A stretch of 64,000 nt of DNA from Crotalaria pallida (GCA_037953625.1 CM075651.1:161767501-161831500); one strand, 5' to 3'. Shown: positions 20,830-32,264, numbered from the stretch's first letter. Notes: generated by a model not told the origin, from the sequence alone. Program-made: numbers and translations.

Positions 20830-21027
20830 TCTGTTAGAGACTAGACTGTTGAGAAAGAAAAATAATAAACTAGTCCCACATTGAATAGAGTATAGTAAGT
20901 TGAACAATATATAAGTAGAAAGATCCATGGACCTAATGCCTTAAGGTTTTAGGTCAAGACATAGTGTCATACTACTTATATTGTTGTTCACTTAACCTCA
21001 TTAATTCACACTCTCCCTAATTAAACA
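20830..21027 (+). mobile_element. Possible solo-LTR fragment
   Basis: The stretch starts TGTTAGAGACTAGACTG and contains CTAGTCCCACATTGAATAG, a motif style common in plant LTR promoters. It also holds CCTTAAGGTTTTAGGTCAAG and ends near CTAATTAAACA. TG and CA ends fit an LTR, but no partner LTR or TSD is visible. Confidence 0.35.
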
Positions 21028-21592
21028 AGGACTTGGATCAAAGGATATCATAATTCTAATAGAGACCATCTAGATACATGTGCTTTACGAAGTTACTTGC
21101 TTGCATGCATAGATGTATGATGTATCCAACCTTGTTCTTTGTATTCGTTATCGGTTCTATATGTCGTCGTAGCTTAAAGTCACCTTCATATTTAACTACT
21201 AAAAGTTTTTAAAACAAGTCCATGCCTCTTTTTTTGTCTTGCACGTTCAGCATTAAAGAATAAAGCCTAAAGATATATAATAGTAAGACATTTGCGTGAC
21301 TCATGCATCATAAATTCATAATCTTGTAGGAGATATACAGTGTATATATGCCTTTTGTAGGAGATGCTGCTGTTTTGTCTAGTGATTTGCTCTGTTTTTC
21401 TGTTGTGGCCTTTGAGTTTTGCGGTGTTGATTATACCGGAGCCTCCCCCGTGTTGATTCCTTATCTGTAGTGGCGGAGATGCACAATTAATTAGTAGGTG
21501 AATTACCGTGGGGGTGGTACTACTAGTAGGTGGTGGTTTTGAGTAGTGTTACATCAGGTTGCCTTTTTATGCATAAACAATGCTCGTTGTAA

Positions 21593-24500
21593 TTTTTTTT
21601 TTTTTTGTAAATAAAAAATTTTATTACCAAGACGAATAAAAAAATAACACAATCCTCTTAGGATTATAAGACTCTAGCCACCTTCTAGGAAGGGTTCTAA
21701 AGTCCTAAAATCCTAGATTACAAAAAATAAATAAACCAATTCCTAACACTGTTCTATGATCCTGTCTACTAGAGTCCTATTCTTCCATTGTCTAAAATTA
21801 GGAAACACATATGCTAATCTATTAGTCAACTCTCTTATAGCAAATCTAAAGGTTTGATAAGGATCCAAATGCTGCTGAGCAAAAATTCGTCCATTCCTTT
21901 CACGCCAAACATAATACATTGAAGCTGCCACTGTTGCTGAGGAAATCTTCTTGCTGATCTTGTTTCTTGTTCCAAATAGCAACCATTTTGTCAAGTTTCT
22001 GAATCTATAGTACACTCTATCTATGCACATCCAATCAGCCATCAAGTAAAGGAATTGCTTACTCCAATTGCACTCAAAGAAAAGGTGATCCCTTGTTTCT
22101 TCGTGAGTAAGACATAAAGAGCACAAAGTTGAGTCCACAATGCCAAATCTAGCCATTCTGTCTTTAGTCTTCAATCTGTCCCTACAAGCCAACCAAAATA
22201 TGAAACAATGCTTAGGGACAGAAGCATTATTCCACACTTGCCTGCAAAGATTAAATCTTTCTCGAGGCCCAAGCAAGAAGCTATACCCAGACTTCACTGT
22301 ATAAACCCCATCCTGGCTATGTCTCCATGTACTACCATGAAAACCAGTCTGCAGATTGTTTCTGATTTTAATTATTTGCTTGAAGTGCCAGCCAAAGCTC
22401 TGAGAATCCTGAACTGTCCAGATGCTTTCATTCTTTAGATAAATAGAGTGGATCCATTTGACCCATAGCACATCTTGCTTATTAGCAATCTGCCATAACT
22501 GATTCCCCAATGCAGCTTGATTCCACACAACTGTATTTTTAAAATTCAAGCCTCCATACTTCTTCTCAGTGCAAACCAAAGCCCAACTTACTGGTGCTGC
22601 TCTATCCGAACTCCATAGAAAATGTCTGCATATCTTATCCACTTCTCTGAGAACTGCCTTTGGTATAACAAAGATTGTTGCCCAGTAAGTGTGCAAAGAC
22701 ATCAGAACAGAATTAATTAGCACTGCCTTAGCTTGATAAGATAAATTCCTAGTCTGCCATAAGCTAATTCTCTTTGTCACTTTATCCACAAGAGAATGAC
22801 ATGTAGAGACAGTCCATTTCCTTGCTGATAAAGGAATGCCAAGATACCTAAAGGGGAAAGATCCTACTGAGAAACCAGTAGCTTGAATTATGTTGGCCTT
22901 TATATGATCTTTAATACCTACCATATAAATTTGTGACTTCTGAACATTAGCCTCCATCCCTGAATTAGCTGCAAATTCCTTCATAGCATCAACTAAAATG
23001 CTTACACTTTTGAGGTGACCTTTGCAAAATAACATAAGATCATCTGCAAACATTAGGCTTACAAGCCTCAAATCCTTACACATAGGATGAAATCTGAATT
23101 CCCTCTCTTCACTTGCAGCAATCAACCTCCTGGATAGGACTTCCATGGCCAAAACAAAGATCAAGGGGGACAAAGGGTCCCCTTGTCTTATACCACTACT
23201 CCCTGTGAACGTGCTTGAGCTCTTACCATTCACTACAATTTTAAATGACACTGAGGTGATACACTTCATAATCCAGTTTATGAACTTGAAAGGAAACCTC
23301 AATTCTGTTAAAACATTCTCAATGAACTGCCATTCCAAGGAGTCATAAGCTTTCATCAAATCAATTTTAAGCATACACCTTGAAGATGTATTCTTCCTAC
23401 CATAGAGCCTTAGCAGGTCTTGAGTGATTAGAACATTGTGCACTATGCTCCTACCTTCCACAAAAGCAGTCTGGTTCTGATTCACAAGTGAAGGTAAGAC
23501 AGTTTTGAGCCTTGAACATAATAGTTTAGAGATGCATTTTAGCAGTGTGTTGCAGCATGCTATTGGTCTGAAGTCCTTCAAATGCAAAGGATTTTCAACC
23601 TGAGGCACCAGCACCAAAGAGGTTGCATTCCAAAACCTCAGAAGCTCACCTTTTTCAAAGAATTCCTCAATTGCTTGGCAGCACTCATCACCAACCACTT
23701 CCCAAGCTGCTTGGAAGAAACCAGCTCCATAACCATCTGGTCCAGGGCTTTTGTCCTTGTCTATTGACCACATACAATCCTTTATGTCTTCCCTTGTGAA
23801 AGGCTTAAGTAAAGCTAGCTGGTCATCCACATTCAACACTCTTCCATGATTCCTGATTGGCTCTGCCAAAGTCCATGAAGTATTCTTTTTTTGATAAAGC
23901 TTCTGATAGTACTTGACAAAAGCTGCCATTATCTGATATTCATCCTGCAAGATTGTTCCTGACTCAGAATTAAGCCTCAGAATTCTGTTTCTGTACTGTC
24001 TCATTTTGATGGACTGGTGAAAATAGGATGTGTTTTGATCTCCATCTCTGAGCCAACTTTCCTTTGACTTTTGCCTTAGAAAAGTGACTGCATCTTTCAA
24101 GTTCTTCATGTGTTCTGCATAAGCCTTCCTCTCCTCTTGCTGCAGAGTCAGATCTTGAGGTGCTAGCCTTAGACTACTTTGAACTTCCTGCAACAGAAGC
24201 CTTGATTTTCTTTCCTTATCATCTATGTCAGAAAACTCACTTCTATTTATAGCTTTAAGAGACTGCTTTAAATTAGCTAGCTTGACTGCTACTCTATACA
24301 TTGCATGACCTTCAATCCCAACAGACCATATCTTCTTAACTTCATCTTTAAACACAGCAGAATGGGCACACAGATTTAAGAACTTGAAGCTGCTAGTTGT
24401 TTTTGTAATCAAAGCTCCTCCCTTAATCAGAGCAGGACTGTGATCAGACACATTACTAGTTAGGAAATCTGTCTCCAAATGTGGCCATTTGTGAATCCAT

Positions 24501-24745
24501 TGAGCATTCACCAAATTTCTGTCAAGTTTGCACCAAATTCTATCAGCTTGATACTGTTTATTATCCCATGTAAAAAAATTACCAATAAACCTCATGTCCT
24601 GCAGCTGCTGACAATCATTAACACATTGTCTAAATTCTGTTAACGCCTCCCAGTCAAGCTAATTACCTCCAAGCTTCTCATTAGATTCTAAGCAACAATT
24701 AAAATCACCTGATATTAGCCACTTTTGACTTCTTGTTTCTGGGAT
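21593..24745 (-). mobile_element. L1-type LINE, 5'-truncated
   Basis: On the minus strand the element reads: the C-terminal part of an endonuclease domain, RT, zf-RVT, a short 3' UTR, then a 14-base A-tail (T-run at 21593-21606 on the + strand). The 5' end is lost within the endonuclease (SGDFN motif near 24700). No convincing TSD was found. Confidence 0.85.
21743..24595 (-). CDS. LINE ORF2 remnant: reverse transcriptase and zf-RVT
   Basis: A 950-residue open frame of a non-LTR retrotransposon polyprotein. Residues 1-60 are the end of the APE-type endonuclease (FTWDN, KLDR, SDHSP). A linker with SWLRDGDQNTSYFH follows, then the RT (about 325-600) with RPIACCN, KIDLMKAYDS, GIRQGDPLSP and the catalytic FADD (A at 517). 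The C-terminal zf-RVT domain (about 770-880) has FWLACRDRL and CSLC with DHLFFEC. The same frame continues upstream through the endonuclease to about 24740 but is broken by a TAG at 24661-24659, so the true start is lost and 24595 is only the first Met after the break. It would prime on nicked genomic DNA if intact. As it stands it cannot make the nicking enzyme. Confidence 0.9.
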   Translation of the reverse strand: MRFIGNFFTWDNKQYQADRIWCKLDRNLVNAQWIHKWPHLETDFLTSNVSDHSPALIKGGALITKTTSSFKFLNLCAHSAVFKDEVKKIWSVGIEGHAMYRVAVKLANLKQSLKAINRSEFSDIDDKERKSRLLLQEVQSSLRLAPQDLTLQQEERKAYAEHMKNLKDAVTFLRQKSKESWLRDGDQNTSYFHQSIKMRQYRNRILRLNSESGTILQDEYQIMAAFVKYYQKLYQKKNTSWTLAEPIRNHGRVLNVDDQLALLKPFTREDIKDCMWSIDKDKSPGPDGYGAGFFQAAWEVVGDECCQAIEEFFEKGELLRFWNATSLVLVPQVENPLHLKDFRPIACCNTLLKCISKLLCSRLKTVLPSLVNQNQTAFVEGRSIVHNVLITQDLLRLYGRKNTSSRCMLKIDLMKAYDSLEWQFIENVLTELRFPFKFINWIMKCITSVSFKIVVNGKSSSTFTGSSGIRQGDPLSPLIFVLAMEVLSRRLIAASEEREFRFHPMCKDLRLVSLMFADDLMLFCKGHLKSVSILVDAMKEFAANSGMEANVQKSQIYMVGIKDHIKANIIQATGFSVGSFPFRYLGIPLSARKWTVSTCHSLVDKVTKRISLWQTRNLSYQAKAVLINSVLMSLHTYWATIFVIPKAVLREVDKICRHFLWSSDRAAPVSWALVCTEKKYGGLNFKNTVVWNQAALGNQLWQIANKQDVLWVKWIHSIYLKNESIWTVQDSQSFGWHFKQIIKIRNNLQTGFHGSTWRHSQDGVYTVKSGYSFLLGPRERFNLCRQVWNNASVPKHCFIFWLACRDRLKTKDRMARFGIVDSTLCSLCLTHEETRDHLFFECNWSKQFLYLMADWMCIDRVYYRFRNLTKWLLFGTRNKISKKISSATVAASMYYVWRERNGRIFAQQHLDPYQTFRFAIRELTNRLAYVFPNFRQWKNRTLVDRIIEQC

Positions 24746-24774
24746 GAATTTAATGTTTATTTATCTTTGTAGTC

Positions 24775-25285
24775 CTGTAGTCGTCAAAGTAGTTGAGGGT
24801 GTTTTGATTTTGATCCCTGAAAGTTTTTTTTACCTTTACTCATCTTTAATTGTTTTAGAAATTGTTTTGGAAATTTGATTTTAGTCCATACCGTCAAGAA
24901 AAATATGTTATCTGCTGATATGATTAACCCAATGCCACATCAGCATACACGTGTACAAGTATTGCATGCGTTATTGGTAGAATGACGTGGATTATCTTTA
25001 CTCATAGAAGCAAAAAAGCTAGCCCAACCCAAATGCATGTGCTTGTGGATTGAGTTATGACCATTTTGCTTCTGTGGATTCGGATCATCCACATCATTCT
25101 ACTGGTGACATGCAATACTTGCTAACATTATGTTGATGTGGCGTTAATCAGCAGTTAATAACTAATTTTTTTTAACGGTAGGAATTAAAATCAAAATTTC
25201 AAAACAATTAAGGATGAGTCAAGGTAAAAAAAAAAACTTCCAAAAGACTAAAATAAAAACACTCTCAACTTTCAAGTATTAAAAA
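24775..25285. mobile_element. Foldback element, about 0.5 kb
   Basis: ACTCATCTTTAATTGTTTTAG near 24840 and its reverse complement near 25200, and several further blocks (GCATGTG-CTTGTGGATT; CCACATCA), form long imperfect inverted arms. The left end abuts the LINE 5' end, so its terminus may be lost. Confidence 0.6.
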
Positions 25286-25289
25286 CATG

Positions 25290-26381
25290 AATAAGCCTAT
25301 AAAAAAATACTTCCTCCGATCCTTATTACAGGGCATACTTAATCAAATTATACATACAGAAGAAAGTGGTTAATTTTCTGAATTCTATGAGAATATATTA
25401 TAACATTACAATTTTACTCCTCAACTTCTCTTAAAAAATTCATACTCGTTAATGATCAACAAAAAAACATGGATAGTCTCACATAATCATATACCAAGTC
25501 TTAAAGACTTGGAAGTTAAAGGTCTCAAGTTTGATCTAGGCGCTACCAATTGTTGGATTTAATTTCTTCGTTCTTCCCCATCCCAGTAAAAAAAAAAAAA
25601 CTTTACCTATAAAAAGAGTTAAAATATTTAATAAGAGTAAAAAAGAAAAAAATAATAAATAATACATAAAAATTATAAAATAATTTATAATTAAAACCGA
25701 AAACATTTTTTAAAAAGCAACCTATAATAACAACAATGGAAGTACTGTACATATTTATTCTTGTGCTAGGGTGTATTAATCAGACTTAAGTGTGTATGTT
25801 ATGTTGTATTGTTTTTCTTAGGGAAATATGTATTTTATTCATAGATAAGAAACAGTACAAGAAATTTCACATTAATAATAGTTAAAGGGAAAGCAAAATA
25901 CACTGAATCAACATACTCTTTCATGTGGACATGGATCATCAGTAACTGTCAAAACCGGACTCGAATAGGAAATTGAATAGTCTTTAATTCCAAGATAACA
26001 ATCTCATTGATGTTGAGGCTGAGCTCAGTTCGTCAACAAGGAATCTCAGATCTAAAACGAGAGAGCCGTTGGACGATAGCCAAGTCAACAGTCGGCAAAG
26101 AGAGATTTGTCTAGTCGACGAGTAGCCTTCCAATTATTGGAGCAAAGAGGATAACCATCAGATTTGGAAAGTAAAAACTATCCAGAGACATCCTTCTATG
26201 GAAACACACAAAACAAAAAACTTGCACAAATGCAAAACAAAACCCAAATAAATTGAGGGAAAAACAAACTCACACCTTTTTCCAAAGAAAGGAAAGGGAC
26301 AGATCTCCCTCCCTACCAAAAAACAGCATATGAAAACAAACAGGAACAGAGGAGGACTCGTACAGATCTCCCTCCCCCTAA
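25290..26381. other. Intergenic DNA, no gene recognised
   Basis: A degenerate Stowaway-like piece may span 25311-25744 (TACTTCCTCCGATCC to CAATGGAAGTA). The rest, including 25900-26380, has no supported feature. Confidence 0.45.
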
Positions 26382-26390
26382 TTGATTGAT

Positions 26391-26731
26391 GGCAAAATAG
26401 GTACAATGGTCCCTTAAGTTATTTTTAGGTTTCAATTTAGTCCTGTAAGTTTTTTTTGTTCCAAATAGGTCCCTTATGTTTCTTTTTGTTTCAATTTGGT
26501 CCCAGAATCACTATTCATCCTATGTGGACTAATATGGTGTAGACACGTGTCACTTTCTCTCCACCAACATATACGTGGACCAATATGATGTTGCCACGTA
26601 GGATGAATAGTGATTCTGGGACCAAATTGAAACAAAAAAAAAACATAAAAGACCTATTTGGAACAAAAAAAACTTACGGGACTAAATTGAAACCTAAAAA
26701 TAACTTAAGGGACCATTGTACCTATTTTGCC
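26391..26731. mobile_element. Mutator-type foldback MITE, 341 bp
   Basis: A perfect 9-bp TSD, TTGATTGAT, lies at 26382-26390 and 26732-26740. The inverted ends GGCAAAATAGGTACAATGG and CCATTGTACCTATTTTGCC are exact. The arms extend through the whole element around a centre near 26555. Confidence 0.9.
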
Positions 26732-27031
26732 TTGATTGATTCATGCATCATTTCATTTGGCTTGGGCTTTTTATCTTGTACCTTACTCCCTGCATTTCAT
26801 ATCATTCTTTTTTTTTTCGTATCTTTTATAGTTTTAATTTTTTTTTAAGATATAATAAATATTTTTTCTCCCAATTTTAAACTTTATTCAATCATTTTTA
26901 TCGCTTCTTATTAGTTATACTTTTTTTCCTCTCATCTCTAAACTATTACATTATTTAATGTACACACTTTTTAATAAAAATTAAATAGTATTACAATTTT
27001 CAATAAGGATTAAATTGAAATATTTTAGATA

Positions 27032-27279
27032 TACTCCTTCATATCCTATTTATAAGATCATTTTGGAATTTTTCTATTCCACAAAGGAATGAAGTTAAAT
27101 TTGTTGGTGCATTGGAGATGTGAAAATTGATATACTTTTTAAAAACTTTACCTATAATTATAATTGGGTCTCTAAAAAGTGTTGAGTTAATAAGGGTGTT
27201 TGAGGAAAAAAGTAATTCAATGCTATTGAAAATTGAAATGAGATCTTATAAATAAAACCAAAATAAAAATTCAAAAGAG

Positions 27280-27322
<43 letters not shown>

Positions 27323-27333
27323 CCGAGGAAGTA
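27032..27333. mobile_element. Stowaway MITE with an internal TA microsatellite
   Basis: TACTCCTTCATATCCTATTT at the left and AATCCGAGGAAGTA at the right. A (TA)n run at 27284-27316 has expanded next to the right end. Confidence 0.65.
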
Positions 27334-27471
27334 ATACATATAAAACTTGCACTGTTCAATACATCCTTCATATGAATGAACAATCTTAAATTACGAAAGA
27401 TATGGAATAAGAGGAAGTATTATCCGGATTAGTGGCTACTGACTACTCCTCCGAATATATAATTGTTTCTT

Positions 27472-27743
27472 CGTATTCCTTATGTCTCATTTATAAATAA
27501 AAAAAGACATTCCATTAATGGTCTTAAATATAAACAAGAGTTAACTAATTTTTTATTTCCAATAGAATACTTCCTAAAATATCTTCATCATGGTTGTATC
27601 ATTTTATTTTTGTTTCATTTCTAATGTAAATTTACTAAATTAATATTTTTATGAATTTGAGAAAATTAAAAACACTCAACTAAATTCTTTAATAGGTGTG
27701 AAGTTATTTATTTTTACTTAAAAATGAAACCGAAGAAAGTAAT
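27472..27743. mobile_element. Degenerate Stowaway MITE
   Basis: TATTCCTTATGTCTCATTTA at the left and AAATGAAACCGAAGAAAGTA at the right. Interior of the AAATATAA-CAA subfamily (compare 4482-4758). Confidence 0.55.
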
Positions 27744-28158
27744 AATTTTGAAATCATGCAAATCAGCTTGCCCACCCTTGAGCGGACACGTTATTGCTTT
27801 TTTTTAGGCTTTTGGTCAACTGAATTTGTACAAGTTATTTTTTGAATTCTTTTATACTATATACTTTTTATAATGATATATTAATAAATAATGTATTAAA
27901 AGGAGTACATTGCTTTCCATAAAAAATTAAAAAAAAAAGTGTAAATTTCTAATAATCTCCATTTGGAAACTTAAATTAACAATTAATAATTGTATATATG
28001 CACAACCTAGTTTAAAAAAAAACAACCTAGATCATTTTTTAGAAGATTTTTTCGTCCTAATTACACGTTATTTTATATTTCTTATGGATCATTTATTGCT
28101 TTTTCACTTTTTTGCCCTTATTAAATGTTTTGACCATCTATGCTTTTTTGTTGTTCAT

Positions 28159-28435
28159 TACTCCCTCTGTCCCTAATTATAAGACTCTCTTAACACTTTT
28201 ATTTTGTCCCTATTTATAAGGTCCTTTATCAATTTTCAATGAGCATTAATTATTTTTTTCCACAAACACCCCTATTTATTTAACACTTTTTAGATTCCGA
28301 ATAATATTAATAGGGGTAATTTTGAAAATACATATCAAAAGTTCACATTTCCAATACAATTAACTAAATTATTCCACTTTCTTAATGGACGTGAAATATC
28401 CCAAGAAGGCCTTATAATTAGGGACGGAGGTAGTA
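28159..28435. mobile_element. Stowaway MITE
   Basis: TACTCCCTCTGTCCCTAATT and AATTAGGGACGGAGGTAGTA with TA edges. Not present in copy 1 of the duplication. Confidence 0.8.
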
Positions 28436-28520
28436 ATAATGAATGTGAATTTTTCAAGGAAAATTAAGATGGTAAAATTGTAATGTTACAATATATTATC
28501 ATAAAATTCATAAAACTAAT

Positions 28521-28800
28521 TACTCCCTCTAGTCCTTATATATTAGACTCTTTTAGTAGATTTCACGTCTATTAAGAAAGTTGGTTAATTTATTTAATGG
28601 TATAAGAAATATGAACAATTCGTATGTATTTTCAAAAATGCCCTTATTAATAATATTGGAAATCTAAAAAGTATTAAATAAATAAGGGTGTTTATGGAAA
28701 AAAGTAATTAATTGTCATTGAAAATTGGTATGAAATTTTACGATTAGGGCGACAAAATAAAAGTGTCAAAATGACCTTATATTTAAAGATGAAGATAATA
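28521..28800. mobile_element. Degenerate Stowaway MITE
   Basis: TACTCCCTCTAGTCCTTATA and ATTTAAAGATGAAGATAATA. Interior (TTTCACGTCTATTAAG) matches the 18168 type. Confidence 0.6.
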
Positions 28801-28907
28801 CTTTTTTATATGTATATTTTTTTTTAAGTATATCCTATAATAAGGACCAAAGAGAATATAGGCAAGAGTATAAATATCATTTGACTGCCTACCACCTAAT
28901 ATTAATT

Positions 28908-29081
28908 GAGAAAATGGGTAATGCGCCGACAGTGTAAAGTTTTTTTACACCATCACTGCATCATTCACCATTCATCTGTTTATGGTTATTGACTTTTAAA
29001 TTAAAGTAACTCAAATGAATGGTAGATGATGGACTGATGGTGTAAAAAACTTTACAGCGTCAGTTCATACTCATTAATCTC
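28908..29081. mobile_element. Palindromic MITE (GTGTAAAG family)
   Basis: GAGAAAATGGGTAATGCGCC at the left opposes TCATACTCATTAATCTC at the right, and the inner arms GACAGTGTAAAGT and ACTTTACAGCGTC pair. Orthologous to 13671-13812, so it predates the duplication. Confidence 0.65.
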
Positions 29082-29207
29082 AATAATTTTACATTATAGG
29101 GTCATACAAAGGAATACTCTTAAAACATTAATTACAAAATCTAGAAAAGGAAAATACTCCGTATGCACTAAACAAAATTAAAATCAACATTTTTCAGTTT
29201 AATGCAT

Positions 29208-29380
29208 GAGAACATGGAGAATGCACCGACAATGTAAAGTTTTTTACACCATGAGTGCATCATCCACCATTCATTCATGTATGATTGTTGACTTTTAGAT
29301 TAAAATAGTACAAATGAACGGTGGATGATGGACTGATGATGTAAAAGACTTTACACCGTCGGCGCATACCCATTAATCTC
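29208..29380. mobile_element. Palindromic MITE, copy-2 specific
   Basis: Flanked by TTAATGCAT (29199-29207) and TTAATACAT (29381-29389), an 8-of-9 TSD. Copy 1 has the empty site (CAGTTTAATACATTACCAAC near 13933). Inner arms are GACAATGTAAAG and CTTTACACCGTC. Confidence 0.8.
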
Positions 29381-29618
29381 TTAATACATTACCAACGTTA
29401 CTATTTTCTCATTAACTTTCGCCTTTAAAATATGTCCATATTTCAATTTTACTATCATTTACATTAACTTTTTCCTTTATTTTATAAAAAAAAATTAAAA
29501 AAAGAAAACCCTTAATGCTGACGTACATTATTATCATATTTCTTTATCTCGAACCTTCTTCATGTGAACTATACTACGTATTCACAAATTTTCTCTGTGC
29601 TTTATTCTCTCTGACCAC

Positions 29619-29626
29619 TATAAATA
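29619..29626 (+). promoter_or_regulatory. TATA box of AHL2
   Basis: TATAAATA lies 113 bases before the start codon, in the same 20-base context as in AHL1. No MITE lies immediately upstream here. Confidence 0.7.
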
Positions 29627-29738
29627 AATTCTTTCAAGAAAATTTATGAATCAATATTGGATACTCTGAACCTTATCACTCCCTTTGTCTTTACTCTTCT
29701 TTGCTATCTGCATTACTTTTACCTTGTGATTCACAAGA

Positions 29739-30560
29739 ATGGATGAATCTGGAATACTTATGTCTCCCTCCCAACTGTCTCAGTTCTTCGAAAATGAATC
29801 CTTTAACCTATATGCCCCCAATCATGGTGATGATGAGCTGAGTGAGTGGTTACTTTCGCAGGACATACCAGTAGCACCAACCTCTTCCGTGGAGCACAAC
29901 CAAAACCAAAACCCAGATCTTACGCAGCAGATACAGAATAAGCCTCGAGGTAGGCCACCTGGTTCCAAGAATAAGCCCAAACCGCCCCTTTTCATCAACC
30001 AAGAAAGCGAGGAAGAAATGAAGTTGGTGCTCATCGAAGTTGCCGCAGGCTTTGATGTGGTGGAGGCGCTGGTGAAGTACGCTGACCTCCACAATGTTGG
30101 CATCTCGGTGCTGAGTGCATCGGGCTCCGTTGCCAATGTTACCCTTCACCATGTTATTCCTCGCTCTCCTGCTTTAACCCTCCATGGACCTTTCACCTTG
30201 CTGGCCCTCATCGGCACCTATATATCTGGCCCGTTTTACCATTTTTCCTCCGATCCTAATTCATTTGGGATCACCCTCTCAGGGTCTCAGGGTGAGATGT
30301 TTGGTGGTCTTGTTGCTGGGAAGGTTGTGGCAGGGTCTACCGTGGTGGTCACGCTCACCGTGTTTAAGAATCCTGAGTTTTACAAAGTTGGATTGGGTGA
30401 GAATGGTGAAGGTTGCGTTGTTGCTGATGCTAATGTTGGTGCTGGTGCTGTTGCTGTTGCTGTTGCTGGACATCACAATCCTGTTACAGGTGGTGGTGGC
30501 AATTACAACGTGTCCGCTTTGCAGAACATCCCGTCCTTGACTTTCCCTCAAAGTTATTAA
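29739..30560 (+). CDS. AT-hook motif nuclear-localized protein, AHL family (copy 2)
   Basis: An intronless protein of 273 residues, close paralogue of the gene at 14653. Order: acidic N-terminus; a Gln/Asn-rich insert absent from AHL1 (about 53-66); AT-hook KPRGRPPGSKNKPK (68-81); PPC/DUF296 domain (about 95-215); Ala/Val/Gly-rich stretch (about 228-255); C-terminal NYNVSALQNIPSLTFPQSY. The PPC hexapeptide is GPFTLL (150-155) instead of the usual GRFEIL, as in AHL1. That motif is known to matter for AHL contacts with other transcription factors, so both copies may have changed partners (inference). Start chosen because the N-terminus MDESG and upstream CACAAGA are shared with AHL1. Gly and Ala codon repeats (GTTGCTGTTGCTG) near 30450 are prone to slippage. 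The tail looks like the ancestral state relative to AHL1. Confidence 0.94.
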   Translation: MDESGILMSPSQLSQFFENESFNLYAPNHGDDELSEWLLSQDIPVAPTSSVEHNQNQNPDLTQQIQNKPRGRPPGSKNKPKPPLFINQESEEEMKLVLIEVAAGFDVVEALVKYADLHNVGISVLSASGSVANVTLHHVIPRSPALTLHGPFTLLALIGTYISGPFYHFSSDPNSFGITLSGSQGEMFGGLVAGKVVAGSTVVVTLTVFKNPEFYKVGLGENGEGCVVADANVGAGAVAVAVAGHHNPVTGGGGNYNVSALQNIPSLTFPQSY

Positions 30561-30611
30561 AGACAAAATAAAGTTGTGTCTTATTTTATTAGCTTAAATA
30601 CTCTTTTGCTC

Positions 30612-31075
30612 CTAAATTTTATTTTAGTTTTTTTTTTACTTATCTTTAAAATGAGTCAATTTAGTCATCTATGTTTTTGGTGTTTGTGAATTTCGTCTTT
30701 CCGCCATAATAATATTAGATTTTAATTGGAATATATTGATTTTGTCGAAAATTCCTTTTTTTAAACTAGAATTTGCATTATTTTTTCACTAAAATCTGCA
30801 ACTTCAAAACCAGAAAGGCAAAAATGTAGGTGATTTTTTTTTTTAAAGTGGAATAGGATTGACATTCCACCAATCAAATTAAAGTATCAAACGCGTAGGA
30901 AAATGTAGATTCCGATGTCCGAAAAAATATTCTCCAACAAAATCAGTATACTTTGGTGAAAATTTAATATAATTACGATAGAAGGGAGAAATTGACAAAC
31001 ATTAAAAATATGGACCACTAAACTGACTATTTTTAAAAATAAAAGACAAAATCAAAATCAAGATCAAGATCAAAA
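30612..31075. repeat. Foldback repeat in AHL2 3' flank
   Basis: Counterpart of 15535-15985 and 10650-11075. The arms AATTTAGTCATCTATGTTTT and ACATTAAAAATATGGACC oppose each other. Confidence 0.5.
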
Positions 31076-31081
31076 TATAAA

Positions 31082-31250
31082 GGGTATTGCTAAAAAGTGC
31101 CCTAAGGGCATTGTTTAAGGAAATCATTAAGAGAAAACTTGCATTGAAAATCTAAGTCCAATAGTTCTCGGTGTTTTAAATTCAGCATTTTTCAAGATAA
31201 AACTACCTCTTTTACTTTCTTATCCAATGTCCTAAGGACATTCTTTAGCA
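31082..31250. mobile_element. MITE with inverted ends (AAGTGCCCTAAGG family)
   Basis: GGGTATTGCTAAAAAGTGCC opposes TTCTTTAGCATTTTCC, and CCTAAGGGCA opposes TGTCCTAAGG. Same family as 33998-34148. TSD unclear. Confidence 0.6.
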
Positions 31251-31262
31251 TTTTCCTTTTAC

Positions 31263-31263
<1 letters not shown>

Positions 31264-31304
<41 letters not shown>
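31264..31304. repeat. (TA)n microsatellite
   Basis: A pure alternating TA run. Confidence 0.95.
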
Positions 31305-31308
<4 letters not shown>

Positions 31309-31751
31309 TAGTTAGTTTTACTAAACAAATGAGATGATCAAGCGCCAAGTCCCGTAGTAACACACCAACGTCTATATCGCATCATCAGTTTCAAATGTGA
31401 ACACCATAGTTTGTTATGTGGGTTTCTTTTCAGGCTGGCTCAAAAATGCCGCTTGAGTCAAAATTTTGGTAATCCTGCAAAATCCAAACTCAATGCCTTT
31501 AAGTCTCTTTGTATGGGAACGCTCTCTCCGTGGTATACATGGTGAAATGAGTTCAACGACTCAAAGATAATGCCATATATTTTAGTGGGGCAATGTTGAA
31601 CGCTAGGATGCATGATATAATGATATCACCGTTTAATCCTACAACTATTTTTTTATTTTAAAGCATGGTGATAAAAAAAATCTTTGAATCCAAAGGACAG
31701 AATGCATTGTAACGTGAACTCTTATTGAAGAGAAATGTAAGTAACTTTAAG

Positions 31752-31757
<6 letters not shown>

Positions 31758-31812
<55 letters not shown>
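31758..31812. repeat. (TA)n microsatellite
   Basis: A pure TA run, followed by ACTATTGAGAAAGTAC as at 16333 in copy 1. Confidence 0.95.
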
Positions 31813-31813
<1 letters not shown>

Positions 31814-32264
31814 TATTGAGAAAGTACCGAACAAAATTATATAAAATTTTAAATTCTTTATAAAAAAAGTATTAGAGATATTCATTATTAATTTTATTAT
31901 TCAAACCATCAACTATCACATGTATATTTTTGGTTTATTTAAGTTTTTTTCCCTTAAAAATTGATTGAGTTTTAGTTTTAATCCTTATTATTTTTTTTTA
32001 AAACCAATTTTGATTCTTCAAAATTTAAATTTTTTTTGTTTCGATTCCTGCCGGTCGTTAGGATCCATCATTAATTGATGACGTGAGAAATGAAATATCA
32101 CGTCAACGTGTCTTTTTTTTTTTTAAATAAAAGTTTGCATTGTCCAGCAATTAATGTCACCGTACGTACGTGTCAAAGTTATGTGATCAATCTTTAGTCT
32201 TTAATATATGCAGTGAAACATGTGTGATATGTTCAACGTTCTATTGATGCTAAAAAGTAAATAC

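Noticed and set aside
21560..21592. Target-site duplication for the LINE
   Set aside because: No matching segment of useful length beside 24745-24780.
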